A DNA stretch of 64,000 nucleotides, taken from the NCBI GenBank assembly GCA_013339765.2, contig CM023449.1, positions 203,509,422 through 203,573,421 of the forward strand, written 5' to 3'. Under the pieces are notes generated by a model, which was not told the DNA's origin, made no database searches, and was given only the letters and a program-made list of their open reading frames with translations. The position numbers and the translations under genes are program-made. Origin of the DNA: Haemaphysalis longicornis (lineage: Eukaryota; Arthropoda; Arachnida; Ixodida; Ixodidae). Shown here piece by piece: positions 11,101-23,100 of the stretch. The stretch's first letter is position 1. Every line of letters begins with the position of its first letter.

Positions 11101-14100
11101 CACGGCGCTCCTCGTCCCCTCTATTACCGCGGTTTAGATTTTAGATATGATGGAAATAAATGCTGTCCGGCAGGGCCTAGAAGTACGTTCAGAGGAGTTA
11201 AGCCGCTAAATCCTGTATGAGAGTAAAACCTCTGCACTGTCGGATTAATGTCGCTTTGTTTCAATCAGCGCTAAATTTATCGTGCGTCGTATACTTGGAC
11301 GTGCAACCGGGACCAGTGAACAAAGAAACAATCCCTTGGAGCGCAAAGTTGCAACAAGTTGGATCCAACTGCTGATTTCTTGATATAACTCTTTAAGACT
11401 CGCATCAGGATGTAGCCGTCAGAAACATTTCAAACTGCGTTTGTATGTTTTTGATATCCAAGATTTCACTTAAAAACCATAAACAACTCGATCTCAGAAG
11501 TATTTAATAAACTAGACCGTGTCCTAATCGTAAACACGAAATCGTAAACGTGACCACTGTTTCCTAACCACTGCTACAATAGAAAACGTATACATATTAT
11601 TGCGATCTGTAGCCTTTATATATTAAGATAACACCTCCAGCTTTGCTTTAATAAATGTTTTAACTAAAAGAAAAAGTAAAATTAAGAAAACCTGCTTGCC
11701 GCGTCGAGGATTTGGCGTGTCAAGTAGGTGTTCTGGAACCGCTCAGTAGGTGTTCTTGTACCCCACTTGAACCGCTCACCCAGCATTCGCATATCCAGCC
11801 GCAGAGAGGCAAGCGCGAATGCTGGCTGAGCGATTCTAGTGGGGATGATGGCGATTGTAACTCACGAAAGTGCTCTTAAAATGGCGTGTAGAATTGCACA
11901 CGCTGCGTCGCGAAGGGATCAGCAGGAAAGTTAGTTTAATGGGATTAATTTTTTTCGCTCCCTCCAGTGCGGCTTCCCCACTTCCCAGCGTGGTAAGATT
12001 CAATAGCATAGCTACGTCAACTATAAACCAAACCAATCTCTCTCCCACGGCTTCAAAGTCCTCTCCAACCCGGTGTTTTTTTCAGGCTTGCCCGTGGGAT
12101 TGCGTGAGATGAGTTTTATGCTTACACAGAACTGGCGTATTTTTTGTTGGATTATCCATTTACAGCTTTGCTCTAAAACTGCCCGTATACGAGCCTCTTC
12201 AAACGCCAATTTTAAAGGGACCCTGCAACACTTCTTTTAAACTCTTCTGAAATCTTAAATGCTTGCAGTACGTATACACCAAACACACCCAGCAGTTAGA
12301 TTACGGGGTCGCAAAGTACTTCAGCCAAAAATTACCGCTTATGCTCATTAGATAATTTGAAAACTCGCTCAAGAGATTTTTCTCATCCTCCCGGTGTTCA
12401 CGTTCTTCGACAGCCTGAAGTACGTCAATGAGGCCATGTAGCGGCCATCGGCCGGTTTTCATTCAGCTGTATCAATGAACGCTTTTCGATAGGGACTTAA
12501 AAAAAAAGCCACAACAATAAAGCACAAACGGAAGGCGTATCTGGTGCGACGGGCAAATCACGTAGTGCCGCTTCGTGCTGGCGATAACTGTAGCTTTTGC
12601 AGTGCTTCAAAACGCGAAGAGAAGAGTGAAATCGTTTATCTAAAGTTTTGCAGGGCACCTTAAGGTCGGAGAAAAATGAAGGAGGTTGGCTCCACTAGTA
12701 TACCTTTCATAAAGAGAAGGAATGAACAAGTACCGAAATTTATTGGAGTGGTCAAGCCTCCATTTATCCGAACGCATGACCGAGCAGCGGCGCAACGGGT
12801 AGAAAACAGATCGAAGCCATCCTAAGGCGTTAAATTCGACAGTAAAGCAAGGCATTTTCAGCGCCAAGATTGCAAAGCCATTCGACATCGCGAGGCGAAA
12901 CAATGCTTCTCAAGTAATAGCTGGACATTCATGCTTTTGCCCTGACAATGCATTACCACTCTTTAAATAGCTGGATTTTCTTTCAGATACTTATCATTGT
13001 TTGTATTTCCTAAAAAAGCATCTACCGGGTGGAGGTAGCATATAACGTACAAAAATCTTAAGCAAAACCTGGTGCTTTTACACGACGTCATGAGTATGTA
13101 GCGTCTAGTTTTTAAAGGTCACTATAAGCAGTAGCTGTCTTCCTACCGCTATAGATTTACATGATTGTAACCTATGACAATTTAGTTGGAGATCTCTTCA
13201 GCAGCTACAGTTACAAAAACATCATAGGACTTTGGAAACAAACTTAAAGTATCTTACGGGTTAAACTTGATGCACTTCGTGTGATAGCCGAATTCGAAGC
13301 ACCTTGTTTTAAGCACATCAAAGTAGCCGATACCGACCACCACAGAAAGGGGGCTGCTGTCATTCAAAAGGCAATTGAAAAACTGGCGGTCATCAGCGCA
13401 ATTCGTCCTGGAATAAAGGGCAAAATAGTAAATTACACGCCATGTTGGTGGCACAAGAGCGCGCAACTTCTTTCCTCAAGAGCATAGAATTATACAAAAT
13501 CTGGTAACAGAGATTATCCGCCACGGCACGTTAATTTTGTCGTTTTTCGAGCACTAGGAGCTAATTATACAGTCATATTAATGCGTAGCATTCTTTGCTG
13601 GGTACCACGGCATCCAGGACTATGAAACACCCTGCATGGCCACAAAAAAGCAAATATCGTTGAAGTCTATTTGTAACCGCTGTAATGGCGGAAATAGAGA
13701 TAACTGGTCGTATAAAAAAAAAGAATGCAAAAATACGGATAATGCATTTACACAACAATGCCGAGTTCGCGAAAGTCCCACCTAAAATATTTATAATAGC
13801 GCAAATGGGTACAATTGGTCGAACGAAATTTTGAAATATAAAGATTAAGAAAAATATAAAATAATTTTGGATAATGGCGAACTGTGTAACATCCTCAATT
13901 TCCAAAATAATGCAGATTTCGCCGAAGTTACAAATGTAGTCGTTATAACAACAGAAATGGAGAGTTCGGACCAAACGCACAAGTCGGACAAAAGTTGAAA
14001 AGCTAAAAATTTAGAAAAATAATAAAAAATGCGGAAAATGGCCAAACGTATAAACCATGCAATTTCCACAGCAATGCATATTTCGCGAAAGTTCCAACCG

Positions 14101-17100
14101 TAATCGTTATAAAAGTGTAAATACAGATTATTTATCGAGCGAAATTTGAAAAAAACTAAAGAAATAAGATAAATATGGACTTATTTTGGAAAATGATAAA
14201 CCGTGTGACGCCCTGCATTTCCAAAGTAATGCTGATAGGCCGAAAGTTCGAAATGTAAGGGTTATTTTGTGAAACCCCGCTGATGCATCCCCCGGACTTA
14301 CGACGACCCGCTTTTTACGACGCATAACCGCAGTCTCGGCGAACTCCCCATGGAAACAATGCATTAAAAACCCCCACGATATCACGCTCGGGTGCGCGCG
14401 GTCGGCTTCATACGACGGGCCCCGGTACGGATAAACCGCGTTTCTCACATATATTACACCGCTTCGCCACGTCGTGCCGTCCTTCTTTACTGTTAACATC
14501 CGTTTGACGCTGCTTGATGGTCAAAGGTCCGCCGGCGGGTCGGACACTTGCTGAACATACGCTAGCAAGCAGGCGTGAGCGGGAGTTAACCTGCGATGGC
14601 CCCACGTGGCAGCAGTGCGGCAACCTCGAGAAGTAGAAGTTCAGGTGGCAGGCGGACAGTGAATTTGAAGCTCTTGTCGACACGCCGACGAACGTGAAAA
14701 CATATACGACGCAACCGATGACAGAACAACCACTTTCCCCGCCCGCTAGATCCAAGTTTCTTCCTTTCACGACGCTCTTTCACTATGTCTCTGCTCTACG
14801 CTTTCAAAGCCGCATTGTGGCTCCACTCCTTTCTTTGCTAGAGTGCCTCAATTCACGGGCGTCCGTAAAAAGGGTAGAAACACGTACCCGTATATTACTC
14901 CCTGGCCGTGGCAGCAAGTCCCTGTAGCAAGACATCATAATTTTCTCCGCAACACGGTTTACTCGCTAAGTTTGAATCATCTCTATTTCGCGTTACTGGG
15001 TCTTGTGGGAAACAAAAGCATTTGTGTCGAGCACTTTGACCCAAAAGTGACAGCAAGTGGGACGTTGAAAGCGTGTCTCCACCATGTACGGCACTGCTGT
15101 TTTTTTGTTTTTTTTTCGCCTTGTACTATCGTTCGTTTCGCTTGGACTTGGCAGTTTCACACTCACTTTTTCCCTCTCAATATGCTTGACCACGTCGGCC
15201 TTACCTAGCGCGCGCAAGGTGCGGGACTGGCGGTCTTTGTTACAAATACCGCCGTAGGCGGCGCTTGGCTGGTGGACTAGCTGGCCGCCATGAAAAGGAG
15301 GGGGCAATACATAGGCATTGCTTTTTTTTTTAACTTGGGATTTCAGCAAAAGGTTCGCAAATCACGCAAAAACGGGCTAAATATAATCGTTTAAATACGT
15401 TCTTAGCCCACCGATCCCGTGAGACCGTCTACTAAGCCGGCATTTACCCGCACCTCGGTCGTGCGACACTTCGATCATACGACGCCTTCTCGGTGTCCCT
15501 TGAGCGTCTAATTATCAGAGTTCCCCTGTAATAACGTAAATGAATATAATTGGTCGGACAAAATTTTCAGAATATAAACAATCAGAAAAATATTGAAAAA
15601 TTATGGGAAATGGCAAAACGTATAACACGTGCCCTTTACACAATAATGCAGATTTCGCGAAAGTTCCACTTCTAATTGTTGTAAAAGCGTAATTCAAATA
15701 ATTGGATAGAACTAAATTTTGAAAAACTTTAAAAATGAGAAAAATATCAAATAGTATGGACAATGACGAACAGTGTAACACCTTGCATTTCCACAATATT
15801 ACAGCTTTCGCAAAAGTTCCGAATATAATCGTTGTAATAACGTGAATGTAGATAATTGGTCGGAACAAATTAAATAAAAAAACTAGGACAATTACTAAAA
15901 AAATTATTTCATGTGAAAAAAGTGTAATGCATGTCCTTTCCACAATAATGGTGATTGCGCGAAAGTTCCGCCTGTAATCGTTATAATAGCGTAAACAGAG
16001 ATAATTGGTTGAAATAAATTTTGGAAAACTAAAAACAGATAAAAAATATAAAAATTACGAAAAGTGGCGCACCTTGTAACGCCTTGCATTTCTTCAATAA
16101 TGCAGATTTCGGGAAAGTTAAAAGTATTAACGCAAATGAAGATAATTGATGCGACAAAAAATTTGAAAAACTAAAAAATAAAAAAATATTAAAAAAACAC
16201 GGGAAATGGCAAACCTTATACCGTATGGCACTTCCACAATAAATGAGATTTCACAAACGTTCCACTTCTTATCGTCATAATAGCGTAAATGGAGATAATT
16301 CATCAGAGAGGATTTAGAAAATCCAAAAACTTGGCTGGAAAAAACTCTCACTCAGGACAAGCGGCTTAAGAATGGTACGGATTAGTAGATAATTCCCTGA
16401 AATTCAGCCGATTTTTTGTGGCCCCATGCACTGCGCCGCCAATAAAATGCGAAGCGTATAATCATTTTTTAGCTTCAATTCAGAGACACAACCAGCAGCA
16501 TCCCATCAGTTTTATGCCATTAACACAAAGTTGAGGTCTGTTTGCATAAATGCAAGGGGAAGGAGAATCTCTTTGCAGCATTGGCTGTTCCACGGACAAC
16601 GCCGGGCTTACAAAGTGTCTGTGCTACGATGATACTGTCACGTGGCCAAAGACGACGCAGTTGTCTTCAAGGAAAACAAGTTTATTGGAGCGAACTTGTG
16701 CTCCCCTAACAACTCAAAATATTACAGAGGCGGAGAAGCAGCGGTCAACAAATTGACTTGCGCTGGGGAGTGTCGTCGATACGAATGCTGTGGCGTCTGC
16801 TCTGCAGGCTTTTATCTTTCGGCGCGAGTGTTTCTGGAACTTCCGATTTACATACAGAACATTGTAGATCAGAGAAGATTATTCTCGGCTAGTGACGTTA
16901 ACACGAATCAGTATGCTTATCTGAATGAGATAGCCCGTGCGGCATAAAAATAAAGAATGCAAGGCGCGCTTCGCTTGACACAGATAACAGAGCCGGGCGT
17001 AGACGGGCAGTAAAAACAAACAATAAATAAACAAACAAACGCATACATGGTTCGCGGCATTACCCCCCCTCTAAGAGTGCATCTACCCGATGCTTATAAA

Positions 17101-20100
17101 AAGGCAGTCCGAACAAACAAACAAAAAAAGCCCGTCATCTTGCATAGTAAGGTTTCAAGCGAACCACGTGGACGACTTCGGGCCGCGTGCGTCGTCGTGA
17201 TGTTCCGGAATCACCATCGGGGATCACCTCGTAAGTAAGTTGGCCGATACGTCGTAAAATCTGGTACGGTCCGAAATACCGTCGCAGAAGCTTCTCACTG
17301 AGTCCGCGTCGTCGGTGGGAGTCCAACCTACACACAATAATCTGGGTGGTACTCGGCGTCTCGGCGTGTGAGGTTGCAGCGGCGGGCATCCACCCGCCGC
17401 TGGTCCGTTGTACGAACTCGAGCGAGCTGGCGGGCCTCCTAGCACGCTGAAGGTATCGCTGGACGTCGAGGTTGAGGGCGTCGTCTTCTGCATGCGGAAG
17501 CATGGCGTCAAGCATCGTAGTCAGACGTCTTCTGTCGACAAGCTGGAACGGCGTCATCTGCGTAGCCTCCTGGACCGTGTTGTACGCAAACGTGACATAC
17601 GGGAGCACCTCGTCCCAACTCTTATGTTCAACGTCAACGTACATTGACAGCATATCTGTGATTGTCTTGTTCAGACGTTCCGTTAGTCCGCTCGTTTGTG
17701 GGTGGTACGCCGTCGTTCTTCTGTGATCCGTGTTGCTGTAGCGTAATATTCCGTTCATCAGTCCCGTAGTAAAGGCCGTTCCGCGGTTCGTGATTAGAAC
17801 TTCAGGGGCTCCATGTCGCAGCACAACTTGGCTTATGAATAACTTTGCGACTTCCTGTGCAGTCCCCCTCGGAAGAGCGGCGGTAGCTGCGTAGCGCGTC
17901 ATGTAGTCTGTTGCTACGACAATCCACTTGTTCCCAGATCGTGACGTAGGGAACGGGCCCAGTAGGTCCATTCCAATCTGTTTGAAGGGCCTCGATGGGA
18001 CGGCGATTGACTGACGACCGGCGGGTTTCGTCGGTGGCGTTTTTCGTCACTGGCAGTCACGGCAGCTCCGGGCGTAGTGGGTGACGTCGGATGTAAGGCG
18101 GGGCCAGTAGTACTTCGCCTTGATTTTTCCAATTGTGCGGGATGTGCCGAGATGTCCGGAAGACGGGTCGTCGTGGCACGCTTCGAAAATTTCGTCACGA
18201 AGGTCTGCGGGGATGACAAGAAGGTAATTCGTTCTTGTACCGGGGCTGAAATTCTTCTTCACGAGGACGGAGTTTCTCAGGCTGAATGCTGGTAAGCTGC
18301 GTTTGAAGGTCCTAGGAACGGCGACGTTGCATCCCTCGAGGTAGTCGATTATGACGCGTAAGTCGGGTTCGGCACGCTGCTGGGCGGCTAGGTCGCTCTC
18401 CGTCACATTCCAAAGAACGCGCTGTCTCCATCAGAGTCTTGTGGTTGTAAGTCGACGGGGGTGCGCGACAGGCAGTCGGCGTCGGAGTGTTTCCTGCCGG
18501 ATTTATAGACGACTGTAACGTCGAACTCCTGCAAGCGCAAGCTCCACCGCCCAAGACGGCCAGAGGGGTCCTTCAAATTGGCGAGCCAACATAGCGCATG
18601 GTGGTCTGTAACAATCTTGAATCGTCTTCCATACACGTATGGGCGAAATTTTGAAATCGCCCATATAATTGCAGGTACTCTTTCTCAAAGGCAGAGTAGT
18701 TTTTCTTCTCCTTTGACAGACCACGGCTTCCATAGGCGATTAGCTTTTCGCAACCGCTTTGTTTATCTCACTGGCGTGCGTGTGCATTTCCGTTTCGGCG
18801 TTTTCGTCGAAATGAGCGAGCACGGGTGGGCTTTGCAGGCGTTTGTGCAGCTCGCAGAATGCTTTTTCTTGGTCGTTTTCCCATCTAAAAGTGGTGCTAT
18901 CTTTCGTCAAGCGTGGGAGTGGTTCTGCCATGCGTGCGAAGTTTGCGACGAAGCGCCCGTAGTATGCGCACAGTCCGAGAAATCTTCGCACGCCCTTCTT
19001 GTCTTTCGGCTTTAGGAAGTTGGCAATGGCTGAAGTTTTTGCCGGGTCAGGTAGGACTCCCGCGGCGTTCCCGACGTGGCCCAGAAACTTGAGCTCTTCG
19101 TACGCGAAACGGAACTTTTCAGGCTTCAGTGCTAACCCCGACGTGCGAATGGCCTCGAGTACAGCCTCCAACCTTGCAAGGTGTTCGTCGAAAGTCCGGC
19201 CGAAAACCACAACGCCGTCGAGGTATAGGAGGCAGGTGTGCCACTTCAGGCCAGCTAGCACAGTGTCCATGACTCTTTGAAACGTTGCTGGTGCCGTGCA
19301 CAGCCCAAACGGCATCACCTTGAACTCGTATAGGCCGCCCGGGGTTAGAAAGGCGGTCTTCTCTCTCGATCTCTCTACTCCACCTAAATTTGCCAGTAGC
19401 CGGTCTTCAGATCCATCGATCAGAAATACTTCGCATGGCAGAGGTGGTCGAGGGCGTCGTCGATTCGTGGCAAGGGGTACACGTCCTTTTCGGTGATTTT
19501 GTTCAGTCGCCGGTAGTCATCGCTAAACCTTAATGGGCCGTCTTTTTTCTTCACCCGTACGACTGGTGCAGCCCCGGGGCTTTTCGATGGCTGTATAATG
19601 TCGTCTCTAAGCATGTCGTCGACTTGAGTCCGGATGGCTACCCGCTCGTGTGGAGAGACGCGGTATGGTGACTGTCGGGTAGGTCGGGCTCCATCTTCGG
19701 TTATTATTCGGTGCCTCGCTAGAGGTGTCTGACGCAGTTTTGAGTTCGACGAAAAACACTCGCTGTAGCGACTCAGCAAATCCACTAATTTCTTCCGTTC
19801 TTATTGGGGTAACGCCGGATTCACGTCGAAGGGATTCGGAAGCTTGAAGGTATCTTCGGGTGCGCGTTCAAAGTCGGCAACCGCGATCACGTCACTTGCT
19901 TCTTGCGTTTCTTCGAGGTACGCAATTGCAGCGCCCCTGTTTAAATGCTGGTATTCCCCGCTGAAATTAATGACCAGAACTTGGGATTTGCGTTGCTTAA
20001 AGCGCGCAATACCTCTTGCGACAGAGACACCGTGGTCGAGGAGCAATCTTTGGTCACTCTCTACGATAGTGTCGACGTCAGGAACCACATCTTCACAGAA

Positions 20101-23100
20101 GACGCTGATCATCAATCTTGTGCAGGGTGGCAGGGTGACATGATCGTTGGCGATCCTGATAGCAGCATGGTTTTCGGGGTTGGGTTCCGGCGTCATGCTG
20201 TGATCGGAGGAAAATGTTATAGACTTGGCCTGTAGATCAATTATTGCACCGTGTCCGTCAAAAAGTCAATTCTGAGAATTACGTCACGGGAGCAGTTAGC
20301 CAAAATGACGAACGTTGCAGGGTACGTTGTGCCGTCTACGCTGACGCGCGATGTGCACGTTCCACTTGGCGTCACGAGGTGGCCTCCTGCTGTGCGAATG
20401 TGCGGACCGTCCCATCTGGTCATAACTTTCTTCAGCTTAGACGCAAATGGCCCGCTAATGACTGAGTAGTCGGTTCCCGGGTCTATGAGGGTGACTACTT
20501 CAAAGCCGTCGATGGACAGTTGAACGTTGGACGCTGCTTTCCTCGAGTTTCGGGTGCGTCGTGGCGTCGTATCTCGGCTTGTGCGTGTCGACGGCCGGGC
20601 GCTGTGCGTCGTGGTCGTCGACTTCTCAGCGGAAGGTTCGGTCAAGTCGGGTACGCTTCGCGCCGTATGGTTGTCGTCGTGTTCAAGAGTCACGTCCGGG
20701 TTAGATCGGGTCGTCGGGCAAAGGGCATGTCGGGAATCATCGTCTTCCGCGAGTCGTTTTGTCGTTGGAGGGTTTTCATTTTTCCGCGATCGTGCAACTT
20801 TACCTCCAGAATTTACTGCTTTTAGTTTCCCCCGCGTGGGCTGGGGGACCTTCCACGTGCGAAATCAGCATTGCTACGGCGGTTGGGCGGCTGGTATGGT
20901 TAGGGCGACGGTGATCGGTTGAAGAGGGCTGGTGCTCGGATGGTGTTGAACAGTTATTCGTCGATGGGCGCTGGCCGGGTCGGGGGCTGGGGCGTCGACG
21001 TTGAAACCACGCCAGTCCAAATCTCCTGTACGGGCAGCGACGATAGATGTGATCGGCCTCTGCGCAGTGGTAGCACAGCGGACGATTATCGGCAGTTCGC
21101 ATACGTCCGTCTTCCTCGGCGCCTTGTTTTGGCCTGCAAGTGGTCGGGTGGGCGACAGTGGAAGGCGGTACGGCGGGACTTCTTGATGACGGGTTGGCGC
21201 AGGGCGGCATCGTAGAACAGCCGCGGAGTAGGTCATAGCTTGAGGCTCACGTGGTACATCGGAAGGCGTAGAAGTCCCCAAAACGAGTTGAATTTCTTCC
21301 CGGATCACATCGCTCATAGATCTAACTTGGGGTTGCGGCGTTGTTGGGAAGAGTTTCCGCAGTTCTTCCCTGACGACAGCGAGGATTGTCTCACGTAGTG
21401 TGTCAGAGCTAAGAGCCCCGGCATCGATCGAGTCCGCAACTAGCGCATTGATTGGAGGGTCGTACTGCCTCGTGCGAATTTGCAACGTCTTCTCATGGCG
21501 GCCGCCTCAGACACGAATTCGGCCACCGATTTTTTCTTTTTTTTTGGGGGGGGGGGGGGGGGGCGGGGGGGTTGCGGACAAGGCAAGCAAAAAGTTCTTG
21601 CTTTACAAATCGCATCAAAAACCTCAGTTTCTTTTCTTCCGTCATAATCTGGTTCCGCACGACGAAATAGTCGCTTCATTTCCTCAACGAAGATTACGAC
21701 TCCTTCTTTCGGGTGTTGCGTTCGAGTTTCCAGTAAAAGCGCAGCTCGTTATTTTCTCACCACGGTCGTGAAGGTCTCAAGGAACTCGCTTTTGAATTGC
21801 GTCCAGCACGTCAAGGTGCTCTCGTGGTTCTCGAACCAAGGTCGAGCTGCATCCTCCAAGTAACAGAAAACATGCCGGAAGGTTTTTTTATCGTCCCACC
21901 CGTTGAAGATCCGCACGCGCTCCAGCTTCTCCAACCATTCCTCCGGGTCTTCAGTGGGGGCTCCTCGGAATGTTGGCGGTTCCCGGGGCTGCTGCAGCAG
22001 GATTGGCGACGTTGGTTCTTGCACCATGGTGGTGGTTGCAGCAGTCGTTGTCTTGTGTCTTTCTGGCAGGAGGCCTAACTCGGGCGGCAATCCTTGCAGT
22101 CGGAGGCTGGTTCTAGTTGAACTGTGCTGGCGGTTTCCAGAGGTCGTCACACAGGGTGCGTACCCCGCACCCTTACCAGATGTCCCATGGCCGAAGACGA
22201 CGCAGTTGTCCTCAAGGAAAACACGTTTATTGGAGCGGACTTGTGCTCCCCTAACAACTCAAAACAATACACAGGCGGAGAAGCAGCGGTCAACAAATTG
22301 ACTTGCGCTGGAGAGTGTCGTCGAAAGGAATGCTGTGGCGTCTGCTCTGCAGGCTTTTATCTTTCGGCGCGGTGTTTCTGGAACCGTCGATTTACATCCA
22401 GAACATTGTAGATCAGAGAAGATTATTCTGGGCTGGTGACGTTAACACGAAACAGTCTGCTTATCTGAATGAGATAGCCCGTGCGGCATAAAAATAAAGA
22501 ATGCAAGACGCGCTTCGCTTGACACAGATAACAGAGCCGGGCGTCGCCGGGCAGTATAAAACAAACAATAAATAAACAAACAAACGCATACATGGTTCGC
22601 GGCAATACTACTCTATTCAAATTTTAATCCCTGAGCACCTTTCAATCATTACACGACCACGTTTGGTGAGATCTGTGAAGCAAAATGATGTACCATGAAT
22701 ATGTCGTGAAATTCTTGTCGGGCCCGAACAGGGTGCTTGGCCCGACATGTGCACGTGTTGGTTCACATCTTATGAATGCGACACTGGAACGCACAGGTTA
22801 TGATCGCTGGAATGTGATGCATTTGCTTCCACATTGGTTGTCAAAGCTCTGAGGCCGAGGCCTCACGTCCTATTACATATAAAGCAGGGCATGTGCCCAC
22901 TGACGCCTGTATTGACGCGACGCTTCACATGGTTTAGGGAAATCGGGCAATAAAGTGCGTGGGGCCTAACGTCTCCATTGCTGCGATGGATCATCTGGTT
23001 GGTAAAAAACTGTAGAAATGTCACCAGCCGAACACCTGGCGCCGTAGAGCAATGGGGGACACGTTTTTAACAGCAGGTTCTGTTGTTAAAAACAAGAATC

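Larger units (their letters stand above)
16636..22604 (-). mobile_element. Complete Ty3/gypsy LTR retrotransposon (inactive)
   Basis: Two 424-bp LTRs (16636-17059 and 22181-22604), flanked by ATAC, enclose a minus-strand internal region with gag, protease, RT, RNase H and integrase in the gypsy order. A polypurine tract lies at 17060-17074. By eye the LTRs differ at about 25 positions (about 94% identity), so the insertion is not recent. All three catalytic centres read are damaged: DPG in protease, YLDG in RT and ITNRG in integrase. Several frames are broken. It sits in a PLA2 A intron, in the same orientation as the gene. Confidence 0.93.

Noticed and set aside
12640..12903. Candidate terminal PLA2 exon on the minus strand
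   Set aside because: It has no good acceptor and no match to the tail of copy B, whereas 8003-8195 matches in phase and sequence.
13573..16351. Several minus-strand open frames with similar Phe/Ile-rich proteins
   Set aside because: They are translations of the ~152-bp satellite and repeat with its period; no conserved protein domain.
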